Below are positions 1-9,558 of a stretch of 37,483 nucleotides of DNA, one piece after another. This stretch comes from Patescibacteria group bacterium. GTDB lineage: Bacteria > Patescibacteriota > Minisyncoccia > HO2-45-28. Each line of letters begins with the position of its first letter. The stretch's first letter is position 1. Where the stretch lies: contig JADFMT010000006.1 of the NCBI GenBank assembly GCA_022563755.1, positions 1 to 37,483 on the forward strand, read 5' to 3'. A program made the translations under genes and the position numbers. The notes beneath the pieces were generated by a model. It ran no database searches, was not told the origin of the DNA, and was given only the letters and a program-made list of their open reading frames with translations.

Positions 1-123
1 ATCGGCTTCTTTATTGCCATAAGCGCTTGGGCTATAATTAATACGGTATTAGGAAATATTATAAAAACAGGAGGGGAAGACAAATTTTATAACCCGCTGA
101 CCGAAAAATTTCCTGGTTGCTAA
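1..123 (+). CDS. C-terminal fragment of a VirB2/TrbC-like pilin (truncated by window edge)
   Basis: Open frame 1 from base 1 (IGFFIAISAWAIINTVLGNIIKTGGEDKFYNPLTEKFPGC*), hydrophobic segment similar in layout to the three following ORFs. Confidence 0.6.
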   Translation: MGFFIAISAWAIINTVLGNIIKTGGEDKFYNPLTEKFPGC

Positions 124-132
124 TAAATTTTT

Positions 133-489
133 ATGCAAAAACTTATCCACATCAAAATTAAACCCTTTTTGCTTAAATTTTTTGGTTTCTTTATACTAGA
201 GATGGGTTTGGCCCGGTTGGCTTTTGCTCAAAAACTTAAAAACCCGCTGAAATACGATGATTTTGGCAAGATTATTGAGGGATTAGCGCAAGCAATTGCA
301 ACGATTGGTATACCGATTGCCGCAATCTTCATCATCTATTCCGGGCTTTTGTTTGTAACCGCGCGCGGAAACGAAGAACAGCTGACCAAGGCAAAAAAAA
401 CCTTGGGTTGGACCTTGATCGGCACGCTTCTTGTGGTAGGGGCATGGGTAATTGCCGAAGCGCTCAGTTCGCTTCTGGATAAATTATAA
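133..489 (+). CDS. VirB2/TrbC-like pilin, signal peptide plus two TM segments
   Basis: 118 aa, signal peptide ending ARLAFAQ, two hydrophobic helices separated by a short charged loop (ARGNEEQLTKAKK). Confidence 0.75.
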   Translation: MQKLIHIKIKPFLLKFFGFFILEMGLARLAFAQKLKNPLKYDDFGKIIEGLAQAIATIGIPIAAIFIIYSGLLFVTARGNEEQLTKAKKTLGWTLIGTLLVVGAWVIAEALSSLLDKL

Positions 490-540
490 AATAAATTATT
501 TACTAAAAGGTCGTTAAAATGCTAAACAAAACAAATAAAA

Positions 541-897
541 ATGGACAAAATTTATAAAATCCTGGGAAGCTCTGTCGCCTTTCTTTTCCCGATGTTGGTA
601 CTTGCGCAAGTATCTGATATAAAAGGTCTACTGAGCGCTTTTCGAAACGTCCTGAATCAAATCATTCCAATATTAATAGGATTGGCTGGTGTTATTTTCT
701 TGTGGGGAGTTATTCAATTTATAATGGGCGCCGCAGACGAAGAGAAAAGAAGCAAGGGACGCAATTTAATTATTTATGGGTTGATTGGACTTGCAGTTAT
801 GCTATCCTTTTGGGGATTAGTTAATATACTCTTAGGAACGTTCGGTCCCACAAACGTAACTACACCCTCTGCTCCAATTGTTCCTCCCGCAAGATAA
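541..897 (+). CDS. VirB2/TrbC-like pilin paralog
   Basis: 118 aa, signal peptide (LVLAQ), two TM segments with charged loop GAADEEKRSKGRN. Confidence 0.75.
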   Translation: MDKIYKILGSSVAFLFPMLVLAQVSDIKGLLSAFRNVLNQIIPILIGLAGVIFLWGVIQFIMGAADEEKRSKGRNLIIYGLIGLAVMLSFWGLVNILLGTFGPTNVTTPSAPIVPPAR

Positions 898-922
898 ATT
901 TAAGCGTGTTACTCTATTTTCT

Positions 923-1237
923 ATGCGCCGCTTTGTTATAAGTATGTGGCCGGTATTGTTCTTTGCGCGTTTTGCTTTCGCAAAAACAACGGTCAAAGGA
1001 CTTGCAAATAGAATTATAAGCGATCTTCTAAACCCCCTGATTGCGGTTTTAATTGGTGTTGCAGTAGTGGTATTTCTCTGGGGTATTGTAGAATTTATTG
1101 CAAAAGCTGGAAGCGAGGAAGCACGAACAACCGGTAAAAAACACATCATCTGGGGTTTAATTGGTCTTGCCATTATGATCTCGGTATTCGGAATCATAAA
1201 TATTCTTTCAAACTTCATCTGCAGTGGTCCGTGTTAA
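923..1237 (+). CDS. VirB2/TrbC-like pilin paralog
   Basis: Start chosen at internal ATG 923 (MRRFVISMWPVLFFARFAFAK signal peptide); two TM segments with loop KAGSEEARTTGKK. Confidence 0.75.
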   Translation: MRRFVISMWPVLFFARFAFAKTTVKGLANRIISDLLNPLIAVLIGVAVVVFLWGIVEFIAKAGSEEARTTGKKHIIWGLIGLAIMISVFGIINILSNFICSGPC

Positions 1238-1245
1238 ACAAGGTT

Positions 1246-1695
1246 TTAAAATATTTTTGTCTGCTTCTTGGCATCCAGTGCCTGATTAACTAGTCGGTCA
1301 GCTTCTTTATTCTTTGCGCGAGGAATGAATGCGAATGCAATGCTCCCGAAATCTATTTTTAGATTCCAGATTTTAAGAAAAAGCGGGCATAATTTTTCAT
1401 CTTCTATTTTATATTCTCCATTGAGCTGCTTTGTAATCAATTCTGAATCTGTATAAAGCTCAATATTCATTTTCTTTGTAGAATCCTTGCCAAAAAGCTG
1501 CTTTGCCTTCTTAAGCGCAAAAATAACAGCTTCATATTCCGCCTCATTATTGGTTCGCCTCCCTAAAAATTCCGAATATTTTTTTACTATTTTCCCTTCC
1601 TCATACTGAATTACTACCCCAATGGCTGCGGGTCCTGGGTTGCCTCTCGCACCGCCGTCGGTATAGATCACGAGTTTTTGAAAATTACCCTTCAT
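1246..1695 (-). CDS. Ribonuclease HI family protein
   Basis: YTDGGARGNPGPA, NNEAEYEA, YTDSELI and NKEADRLVN motifs carrying the RNase H acidic residues. Confidence 0.9.
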   Translation of the reverse strand: MKGNFQKLVIYTDGGARGNPGPAAIGVVIQYEEGKIVKKYSEFLGRRTNNEAEYEAVIFALKKAKQLFGKDSTKKMNIELYTDSELITKQLNGEYKIEDEKLCPLFLKIWNLKIDFGSIAFAFIPRAKNKEADRLVNQALDAKKQTKIF

Positions 1696-3398
1696 ACTTT
1701 ACGAAAGTCCACAATTCTTAAGCGCAATTCATCATACCCTCTAAAATTTGACATTTCCATGGCTGCGGCCAAATCAATATGGTCGCCCCTGGCAACGGGG
1801 TCAGGATGATTAGAGATCCAAAACCCAATGGCCTTTATTATTTTGCCACCTGCATTTTTAAACGTAAATTCCAAGTGAATGCCATCGCTACCAAAGGTAC
1901 GAACACTCTCTACTCTTAAATTCTTAAAAAGAAATGTGGGTTTGGAATTCCCCTGCCCAAACGGCTCAAAGCGCGAAATTTCACCTATTGTTTTCTTATT
2001 TACTTCATCTAACGTTAGTTCTTTCTCTATAATAAGCTCGGCGTAAAGATTTTTTTCTTTCGGTAATTTTTCAAAGGCCGCTTTCACTTTTGTCTCGAAT
2101 TCCTCCAGATATTCTTCTTTAAGCGAAAACCCGCTTGCCATAGCGTGGCCGCCAAAATCAATATACATTTCCTCACCGCTTTTTCGCATCAACTCTACCA
2201 CATTAATCGTGCCGTCACTTCGTATGGAGCCCTTGATGGTCTCGCCATCTGCTTTTCCCCAAAGAATCACTGAGCGAGAAAATGTCTCAAGTAAACGATT
2301 TGCGGCAATGCCTAGTACGCCCGGCTGCCAAGAAAGATCTCCTAATATGACTATGGAAGGCGGGTTATCTGCAGAGATCTGCTTTTTTGCATAATCTATC
2401 ACTTCCTTGACCAATATTTTTCGTTCCTTATTTTTTTCCTCAAGTCTTCTTGCAAGCCGTCGGGCTTCCTCGGATGATTTAGTCATTAAAAGTTCGCCCG
2501 CAATCGTTGCGTGGTCCATACGTCCGGCAACATTAATGCGCGGTGCAATCATAAATGCGATATCATCTACGCGAATAGAAGATAAATCCATTCTCATCCC
2601 TCTTGCCATCTCGCAAATCCCCAATCGCCTTTTTTTCTTTATAACCTCAAGCCCCCAATACACCAGCGTCCGATTTTCACCTTCAAGAGGAACCATGTCT
2701 GCGACCGCAGCAATCGCAACCACATCTAAAAGCCACTTCTCCCAGCCCGAAACTAGCCCGAACGATTCTTTTCTCAAGAGGGCTGAAACGGTCTTAAATG
2801 CGAGGCCGGCTCCGGAAAGACCGTTAAAAGGATAGGTTTCGTCAGGCTGGCGGGGATCTAAAATGGCATAGGCCGGAGGCCACTTTGGAGGAACAAGATG
2901 ATGATCAATAACGATTACATTGATTCCTTTGTCTTCGGCCTCTTGAATTTCATTGAAATTCGTAATCCCATTGTCAACCGTAATAATTAACTCGGCATTT
3001 TTTTTAAAAAGGGCGGAAAGTGATTTTTTCGTAAGGCCGTAGCCTTCTTTATAACGATCGGGATTATAGATCTCGAAATTCTCAAAGCCAATGGCGTGGA
3101 AAAAATCGCCAAAAACAACGGAGCCGCATACTCCATCGGCATCGTAATCGCCGAAGATAATGATTTTCTCTTTTCCTTTAATGGCTCTTAAAATTCGCTC
3201 GACTGCGCGTTCCATGTTTTTCATCAAAAATGGATCGTGGGTGTCGCGTTCGTAATCAGGATTTAAAAATTTTTCTGCCTCGTTTTTTGTTAAAATCTTA
3301 CGATTAAAAAAGAGCTGGCGACTTAAGTCGTCATACTCTCCGAACTCTTCTTCAAAGTTTTTTGAGTACGGCTCCTTTAATTTCCAATCCCGCATCAT
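1692..3398 (-). CDS. recJ: Single-stranded-DNA-specific exonuclease RecJ
   Basis: DHH/DHHA1 motifs: IIFGDYDADGVCG, TVDNGI, VIDHHL, GGHAMASGFS. Confidence 0.93.
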   Translation of the reverse strand: MMRDWKLKEPYSKNFEEEFGEYDDLSRQLFFNRKILTKNEAEKFLNPDYERDTHDPFLMKNMERAVERILRAIKGKEKIIIFGDYDADGVCGSVVFGDFFHAIGFENFEIYNPDRYKEGYGLTKKSLSALFKKNAELIITVDNGITNFNEIQEAEDKGINVIVIDHHLVPPKWPPAYAILDPRQPDETYPFNGLSGAGLAFKTVSALLRKESFGLVSGWEKWLLDVVAIAAVADMVPLEGENRTLVYWGLEVIKKKRRLGICEMARGMRMDLSSIRVDDIAFMIAPRINVAGRMDHATIAGELLMTKSSEEARRLARRLEEKNKERKILVKEVIDYAKKQISADNPPSIVILGDLSWQPGVLGIAANRLLETFSRSVILWGKADGETIKGSIRSDGTINVVELMRKSGEEMYIDFGGHAMASGFSLKEEYLEEFETKVKAAFEKLPKEKNLYAELIIEKELTLDEVNKKTIGEISRFEPFGQGNSKPTFLFKNLRVESVRTFGSDGIHLEFTFKNAGGKIIKAIGFWISNHPDPVARGDHIDLAAAMEMSNFRGYDELRLRIVDFRKV

Positions 3399-4480
3399 TT
3401 CTCTAATACTTCAATACCCGGTAATGTTTCCTCGACCAAGAAATCCAGCATGGCACCGCCCGCGGTTGAGACAAAAGAAAATTTGTCTAAAAGTTTTTGC
3501 TGGTCCAGGAAACTTGCGGTATCCCCGCCGCCCACAATCACCTCAGCGCTTACGGAACCCAATGCACGCGCAAGCGACAGGGTTCCGTGAATAAATCCGC
3601 CTTCTAAATACCCCAGAGGACCGTTCCATAAAATAAATCGACTTTTTTTTGCAAGACTTACAATACGCGCAATACTTTTTGGACCAAGATCATAAATAAG
3701 GTCGCTTTGCTCCAACGCCTCTATAGGAATCGTTTTCTTGTGCTTTCCCCGTAATACCACAACATCGCGGGGCATTAAAATTTTAGAAGAGGTACGGCCA
3801 ATGCGAGAGGTGCGATCTAAAAGAATCGGGGCGATCATTGCTCCTCCAATTACAACCGTGTCTGCTTTTTTTAGAAATTTTTCTAAAAAGGGCGCTTTAG
3901 TTGCAAACTTATTACCACCCAGAATAAAAAGAAAGGGACGAGGGGGTTTAAAAGCACGAGAAAGGATTTTTACTTCTTTTCGAAACAGAGATCCTGCAAA
4001 AGATGGAAGATATTCAGGAATGCCAACAATAGAGGTGTGTCTACGATGCGAGACGCTAAATGCTTCGTTGATGTAGAGATCACCGAGCAATGCTAGCTCT
4101 TTAGCAAACGCTGGACTGTTGGATTTTTCACCCGGCTCCAGCCTAAGATCTTCGAGCAGCAAAACATCGCCCGGTTCCATACCGTCGATCATCCTTTTTA
4201 CTTTTTGACCGGTCACTGTGCTAGAGAAACGAAATCCTTTGAGTTTAGACTTTAAAAATTGCCCAACTCCTCGCAAGCTGTAATAACGATCATCGATTTC
4301 GAGATGACTCATTAAAATAATGCGCCCCCCTTTGCGGCTAACCTGTTGAATACTCGGTAGGGTACGGAGTAAACGAAAATCGCTTTCCACCTTCCCTTGT
4401 TTCAAGGGAACATTAAAATCAACGCGCATCAAAATACGCCTATCCTTGAGATTCAACGGAATCGGAGCAAAGTGAATCAT
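3395..4480 (-). CDS. pgk: Phosphoglycerate kinase (divergent)
   Basis: RILMRVDFNVPL, LLLEDLRLEPGE, LYINEAFSVSHRRHTS, FILGGNKFATK, LWNGPLGYLEGG, VGGGDTASF. Confidence 0.9.
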   Translation of the reverse strand: MIHFAPIPLNLKDRRILMRVDFNVPLKQGKVESDFRLLRTLPSIQQVSRKGGRIILMSHLEIDDRYYSLRGVGQFLKSKLKGFRFSSTVTGQKVKRMIDGMEPGDVLLLEDLRLEPGEKSNSPAFAKELALLGDLYINEAFSVSHRRHTSIVGIPEYLPSFAGSLFRKEVKILSRAFKPPRPFLFILGGNKFATKAPFLEKFLKKADTVVIGGAMIAPILLDRTSRIGRTSSKILMPRDVVVLRGKHKKTIPIEALEQSDLIYDLGPKSIARIVSLAKKSRFILWNGPLGYLEGGFIHGTLSLARALGSVSAEVIVGGGDTASFLDQQKLLDKFSFVSTAGGAMLDFLVEETLPGIEVLEK

Positions 4481-5211
4481 AGTTTAAGGATGCGATTAAA
4501 TTCCTTTGCAAGAAGTGAAGTTCCTCCTACTAGAAGTCCATCCACGCCATCGATCTTTAAAAACGTACGGGCATTTGCAGCGTTTACAGACCCGCCATAT
4601 AAAATCGGTGTCTCGTGGGCCGCGCTTCGGCTGAAAATCTCAAGGAGCGTGCGCCGGATATAGGTTACCATCTCAAAAAGATCTTGGGGTTTTATGGTTC
4701 TGCCCGTACCGATCGCCCAAATAGGTTCGTAGGCAATGATAAGATTTTTTGCCAGGTTTTTTGAAACTCCTTCTAAATCTTCTTGGAGTTCGCGACGCAC
4801 GATGTGATGAAAATTCTCGTCACTCCGATCACGCTCCCCTACGCAAAGCACTGTCTTAAGTCCGGCCTGCAGCGCTGCTTTCACTTTTTTATTGATCATG
4901 AGATCGTTCTCTGCAACGTGCTCTCGTCTTTCTGAGTGCCCAAGGATGACATAGCGAACCTGCAAAGATTTTAACATCCGGGGAGAAATCTCTCCGGTAA
5001 AAGCGCCTTCGTCCGCCCAAAAAACATCTTGTGCCCCTAGCTCGATGAGGCGGCTTTTTTTAAAGCGAGAAATAAAAACAAAAGGGGCTGCAATAACCAC
5101 TTTTACATTTTTTGCCCCGTGTGCTCCTTTTCTGATGTCGTAAAAAAGCCGAACCGCTTGCGCAGGAGTCGAGGGATTCATTTTCCAGTTGGCTATTATT
5201 AATTTCTTCAT
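4477..5211 (-). CDS. tpiA: Triosephosphate isomerase
   Basis: KKLIIANWKMNP, VILGHSERRE, IIAYEPIWAIGTG, ILYGGSVNAAN; start set to internal Met. Confidence 0.95.
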   Translation of the reverse strand: MKKLIIANWKMNPSTPAQAVRLFYDIRKGAHGAKNVKVVIAAPFVFISRFKKSRLIELGAQDVFWADEGAFTGEISPRMLKSLQVRYVILGHSERREHVAENDLMINKKVKAALQAGLKTVLCVGERDRSDENFHHIVRRELQEDLEGVSKNLAKNLIIAYEPIWAIGTGRTIKPQDLFEMVTYIRRTLLEIFSRSAAHETPILYGGSVNAANARTFLKIDGVDGLLVGGTSLLAKEFNRILKL

Positions 5212-5828
5212 ACGACTTCCCGATGTTTGAGGTGGCGGCGAACCCACCAGATAACACCTGCAATGAGTAACGCTAAGATAAGAATGTCGAATCTACGAAA
5301 ATACTCCTCGGCCGCCTGCCATCTCTCGCCCAAAAAAACACCAAGCCAGGCAAGAAACCATACCCACGGGATAATACCGATGGATGAAAAAAATGTAAAT
5401 GTCCAAATGTTCATGCGAGCAACACCCGCAGGAAACGAGATAAAGGTGCGTACCACCGGAAGGATGCGGCCAATAAAAACCGCCCATACTCCCCAGCGTC
5501 GAAACCAATGCTCCGCCAAATCAATATCTCGAGTATGAATCAGTACATATTTTCCAAACCGCTCAATAAACGGCCTGCCTGCAAACCGCCCGAGTCCGTA
5601 AAGAATAAAAGATCCGGCGATGTTTCCAAGCGTTCCCCATATGATCAAAGTCCAGAAATTAAACACACCGGTCGTAACCAAAAAACCTGCAAACGGCATA
5701 ATAATCTCAGACGGAACTGGTACACCTGCAGATTCCAATACCATCAACAAAAAAACGCCTCCGTATCCCAGTTTTTCAATCGTAAGCGAGATCAACGAAC
5801 TGAAGGCCGACAAAAATTCGTATACCAT
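5208..5828 (-). CDS. DedA family membrane protein
   Basis: SAGVPVPSEIIMPFAGFL, GRFAGRPFIERFGKY, GRILPVVRTFISFPAGVARM; start at internal Met. Confidence 0.9.
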   Translation of the reverse strand: MVYEFLSAFSSLISLTIEKLGYGGVFLLMVLESAGVPVPSEIIMPFAGFLVTTGVFNFWTLIIWGTLGNIAGSFILYGLGRFAGRPFIERFGKYVLIHTRDIDLAEHWFRRWGVWAVFIGRILPVVRTFISFPAGVARMNIWTFTFFSSIGIIPWVWFLAWLGVFLGERWQAAEEYFRRFDILILALLIAGVIWWVRRHLKHREVV

Positions 5829-5829
5829 A

Positions 5830-6873
5830 TTAGGCGCGCCGCAAGGTGGAAGCCGATTCTTCCGGAGAAATCGCAACCACCTCGATACCGGTTCCTAATT
5901 CGAGTCCGGCCCAAATTGAGGTATGCGGCAGAATCTCCATATGCCAGTGGTAATAATCTGCAACCACTGCTTTTGCCGGAGCAGTATGGATAAAAAAATT
6001 ATAGTCCGGATCACCGATTCCTTTTTTTATTTTTTTAAGCGCAGACCTTAATGCATCGGCAAGCTCTCGGCGATCTGACTCGCTCATCTTGTCAAAGTTT
6101 GCTGAATGGACCTTGGGGAAAATTCGAGTCTCAAAAGAAACCCGGGGTGCAAAAGGCTCAATGACAACAAATTTCTTATTTTCATAGATAATCCGGATTT
6201 TTGCTTTGCGCTCCCAGTCAAGCATTGAGCAATGCACGCATTTACCGTTTTGCGTGTAGTAAAGACGAGAGCCCTCAAGGCTGCGGATTACATCCGGGGG
6301 AGTAATGGGAAGGGCAATCAGCTGTGAGTGCGGATGCACAATGGTTGCGCCGGCGTGCAAACCCTGGTTATGAAAAATTAAAATGTACTCGATACACGCT
6401 TCGCGCGCAAGAGCCTGGTAGCGTTCATGGTAAGCCTGCAGAAGAGTCTCGACTTCCTTTTGAGTCATCTCTGAGATTCTTCTTCGATGATCTTTGGTAA
6501 TAATCACTTCGTGAAATCCTACCCCGTCCATAATATAATACGGTCCCTCAGCGACTTGCCCGGGACACCGATCAAGGGGAGTTAAAGCAGGATATTTATT
6601 TGGAATAATCTGTACCCACCAGTCTTTTAGTGTTGAATCGACTTTCTTTGATCTTTTTGTGGGGTGCGCTATCCATAAAAGGGGCGCGGGATTACCGTTT
6701 GCTTGCGGGTTATCAAAGGGACAGTTTTTCTCAATCGCCGGCAAAATTATTTTTTTTGCACTATGAACCTGCGGCCGTTCGGACCTGCGAGATGCAACTA
6801 AAATCCAGTCACCGGAAACCAAGTCTTTACGGAATTCCGAGACGGCCTTAAAACTTTTTTTCTTAGACTTCAT
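5830..6873 (-). CDS. galT: Galactose-1-phosphate uridylyltransferase family protein
   Basis: CPFDNPQ, IFHNQGLHAGATIVHPHSQLIALP (HxHxQ of HIT/GalT), WHMEILP. Confidence 0.88.
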   Translation of the reverse strand: MKSKKKSFKAVSEFRKDLVSGDWILVASRRSERPQVHSAKKIILPAIEKNCPFDNPQANGNPAPLLWIAHPTKRSKKVDSTLKDWWVQIIPNKYPALTPLDRCPGQVAEGPYYIMDGVGFHEVIITKDHRRRISEMTQKEVETLLQAYHERYQALAREACIEYILIFHNQGLHAGATIVHPHSQLIALPITPPDVIRSLEGSRLYYTQNGKCVHCSMLDWERKAKIRIIYENKKFVVIEPFAPRVSFETRIFPKVHSANFDKMSESDRRELADALRSALKKIKKGIGDPDYNFFIHTAPAKAVVADYYHWHMEILPHTSIWAGLELGTGIEVVAISPEESASTLRRA

Positions 6874-7603
6874 ATTTCCCAGACAAAAAATTTAATCTAA
6901 TTTTGATGGTTTCATACAGAACCTGAAAATAGGTAGAAAATCGCACATGACTTTTGGGATCATTAATCCAATAGGCCGGGACCATGCCAATTTTATATCC
7001 AAGCGCACGCGCGAGTGCGAGAACTTCAATATCAAAACCCCAGCCAGGAATTTTTTGCTGAGAAAAAATTTTCTCAGCCGCAAATTCGCGAAATGCTTTA
7101 AACCCGCACTGGGTATCCCAAATGCCCCGCACCACCACAAGCTGAATAAATAAATTTCCGGCCTGCCCCAAAAACCGCTTATACCACGTTTGGGAAGTGG
7201 CTTGTTGTGCTCCGAAAGCGTCTCGGGAATCCCGAGAACAGATCACCACCTCATACCCCTGATCAAAAAGAGGGCGCATTTTATCAAAATGCGAAATATC
7301 GGTTGAGTTATCCGCATCGGTAAATAAACGAATCTCCCCGCGGGCATTCAGCATCCCCTCGCGAACCGCATCCCCTTTTCCTTTGTTATCTTTTTGATCG
7401 ATCACGGATAAATTAGAAATCCTATCCATCTTGTTCTTTATAACGCTAACAGTATTATCTGTAGAGTTGCCCGAAACCGCAATGATCTCTGAAGAATAAG
7501 ACTGCCTTTTTAAATATGCCCAGACTACATCCAGCATACGCGCAATCCTGTCTTCCTCATTATAGGCCGGAATAATGACGGAAAGATAAATCCCTTGGTT
7601 CAT
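6863..7603 (-). CDS. Glycosyltransferase family 2 (dolichyl-phosphate glucosyltransferase-like)
   Basis: LSVIIPAYNEEDRI, LFTDADNSTDI, TQCGFKAF. Confidence 0.88.
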   Translation of the reverse strand: MNQGIYLSVIIPAYNEEDRIARMLDVVWAYLKRQSYSSEIIAVSGNSTDNTVSVIKNKMDRISNLSVIDQKDNKGKGDAVREGMLNARGEIRLFTDADNSTDISHFDKMRPLFDQGYEVVICSRDSRDAFGAQQATSQTWYKRFLGQAGNLFIQLVVVRGIWDTQCGFKAFREFAAEKIFSQQKIPGWGFDIEVLALARALGYKIGMVPAYWINDPKSHVRFSTYFQVLYETIKIRLNFLSGKYEV

Positions 7604-7609
7604 GATTCT

Positions 7610-7638
7610 ATTGTATCACTCGGCCTCCAACGGCTCAA
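7610..7638 (-). promoter_or_regulatory. Glycosyltransferase operon promoter candidate
   Basis: Minus strand TTGAGC-N17-TACAAT-agaatc-ATG; overlaps the ruvX stop codon. Confidence 0.55.
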
Positions 7639-8054
7639 TGCGCTCTCCCGTTTGGGTTTAGTTTTTCCGAGCGCCGATCCAACCAACTTTGAAGAATGAG
7701 CGCGGCAGACGAGGCGTCAATTTTATGAGGCGGGGCCGCACCCGAGGTTTTTATGGCAGCTGAAGTATAGACCTCATTTTCTAAATGAATCGGGAGTTTA
7801 AAAGTCTCGCCAAGTTTTTTAGCAAATACACGCACCTCACGCGAAAGGTCGGTTTCCTTAACGTCCAGACCGACGGGAAGACCGATTACAATTTCTGTGA
7901 CATCATCATTTAAAATCGCTTCATTGATATAGTCACGAATGTACGACCAGACATTTGATTGTATGGTTTTGGGAAAGGCAATTTTTTCTTCTTTATCAGA
8001 AAGCGCAAAGCCAATTTTTTTTGTGCCGTAATCAATACCTAAAATTCTGGGCAT
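7635..8054 (-). CDS. ruvX: Putative pre-16S rRNA nuclease / Holliday junction resolvase YqgF
   Basis: RILGIDYGTKKIGFALSD, IVIGLPVG, IDASSAALILQSWLD. Confidence 0.9.
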   Translation of the reverse strand: MPRILGIDYGTKKIGFALSDKEEKIAFPKTIQSNVWSYIRDYINEAILNDDVTEIVIGLPVGLDVKETDLSREVRVFAKKLGETFKLPIHLENEVYTSAAIKTSGAAPPHKIDASSAALILQSWLDRRSEKLNPNGRAH

Positions 8055-8059
8055 ACTCT

Positions 8060-8824
8060 TTATGATAGCGACTGGCGAGTTAATATGACAGCACCATTTT
8101 TTGTAACCAGTAAAGTATGCTCAAAATGCGCTGCGCCCGATCCGTCTTTTGTTCGCCACGTCCAGCCATCTTTATCTAGAAAAATTTGCGGCCTGCCTTC
8201 TACAATAATAGGTTCAAGCGCAATCACCATACCTTCTTTGAGCCTTGAACCACTCCCCTTCTTCCCGTAATTTGGAATCATCGGCTCTTCATGAACTCTG
8301 CGACCGACCCCGTGCCCAACCAATTCTTTAACCACTTGAAATCCTTCTGCCTCAACAAACGATTGAATAGCATGCCCGACATCGCCAATATGTGCTCCGT
8401 CTCGGCATTGCTGGATGCCTATAAAAAGCGCTTCTCTGCATACTGCAATTAACTTTTGAGCCTGCTTGTCCCCTTTCCCAATCACAACCGTTAAGGCAGA
8501 ATCGGTAAAAAGTCCTTTGTATTTTATCCCTAAATCCAAACCCACGATATCGCCGTCTTCAAGCACTCGCGCGCCTGGAAGACCATGTACAATCTCATCA
8601 TTAATCGACACACAAAGGCTAGCAGGAAAAACTCTGCCGGATACTTTGTATCCCTTAAACGCAGGTATAGCTGCAGCTTTTAAAATCTTCTCCTCTGCCA
8701 GGCGGTTAAGCTCTTCGGTTGAGATTCCAGCGCGCGCGTATTTTGCAACTCCTGACAAAATGCGGGCAAGTATTTGCCCGCCTTCCTTCAAAATTTTTTC
8801 TTCTTTCTTTGATTTTATGATCAT
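8060..8824 (-). CDS. map: Type I methionine aminopeptidase
   Basis: VCVSINDEIVHGLPG, GDIVGLDLGIKYKGLFTDSALT, GHGVGRRVHEEPMIPN, ALEPI, AHFEHTLLVT. Confidence 0.95.
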   Translation of the reverse strand: MIIKSKKEEKILKEGGQILARILSGVAKYARAGISTEELNRLAEEKILKAAAIPAFKGYKVSGRVFPASLCVSINDEIVHGLPGARVLEDGDIVGLDLGIKYKGLFTDSALTVVIGKGDKQAQKLIAVCREALFIGIQQCRDGAHIGDVGHAIQSFVEAEGFQVVKELVGHGVGRRVHEEPMIPNYGKKGSGSRLKEGMVIALEPIIVEGRPQIFLDKDGWTWRTKDGSGAAHFEHTLLVTKNGAVILTRQSLS

Positions 8825-8826
8825 TT

Positions 8827-9495
8827 TTAAGTTAATTTTAACGCCAGAAGAATGTCTTGGTGAACTTTCAAAATAGACTGCTCGCCATTAACCTCGATAA
8901 CCGGATGCTTATTTTTTAAAAAATCTAAACCAGGTATTGTACGCTCATTATACTCATCCATTCGCGTTCTAAACAGGCTCTCGTCGTCTATGTCGCGCTT
9001 TTGCAAAACACCATCACCCTCTGGGCAAGGTGTCCCGGGCTGCAATTCTTCGGACAAAATAAAAACATGGCTGCTATCTTTTTCGCAAATTAATCTTTTT
9101 GCTGAACGCTTACGAAGTTCTTCCTCGTCAACTTTAATTTCAACTATCTTTATATTTTCTTTACCAAAAAGATCAACCAAAAACGGATAAAATCTCTCCG
9201 CCTCATAAAGAATCCTGAGAGAACCGTCGTAAACAATTCCCTTACTCTGATCAAAAATTTCCTGCGTTTTTCTTTTTGCTATCCGAAAAACCCACGCCGA
9301 GTCAAGAAGTATACCTTTTGCATAGAGCTCTTTTTGCCTAATCGTTTCGGGGTCGTCATGAGTTTGCATATAATGCTTACAAATTTGACTCGATATAAAA
9401 TGAAAAAAGTCCAATTTCTCTGCCAAAAGCCTTGCCTGGGTTCCTTTGCCAGAATTTGGAGGGCCAAAAATAATTATAGCCGATTTTTTTATCAT
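8827..9495 (-). CDS. adk: Adenylate kinase-like nucleoside monophosphate kinase (divergent)
   Basis: Walker A GPPNSGKGTQ; adk position between secY and map; YDGSLR in place of DGFPR; SD-like aaggag upstream. Confidence 0.8.
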   Translation of the reverse strand: MIKKSAIIIFGPPNSGKGTQARLLAEKLDFFHFISSQICKHYMQTHDDPETIRQKELYAKGILLDSAWVFRIAKRKTQEIFDQSKGIVYDGSLRILYEAERFYPFLVDLFGKENIKIVEIKVDEEELRKRSAKRLICEKDSSHVFILSEELQPGTPCPEGDGVLQKRDIDDESLFRTRMDEYNERTIPGLDFLKNKHPVIEVNGEQSILKVHQDILLALKLT

Positions 9496-9558
9496 GAGAG
9501 CTCCTTATCAATGTTCATAACCCAGTTTTAATAATATATAAAAATTATACTTTTGCAA

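Noticed and set aside
1955-1975. acggctcaa string in recJ resembling the 22/23.5 kb palindrome arm
   Set aside because: Only 9 nt, in coding sequence, no inverted partner.
2407-2835. Plus-strand ORFs opposite recJ and many other antisense ORFs in the track
   Set aside because: They lie antisense to well-supported genes, with no recognisable motif.
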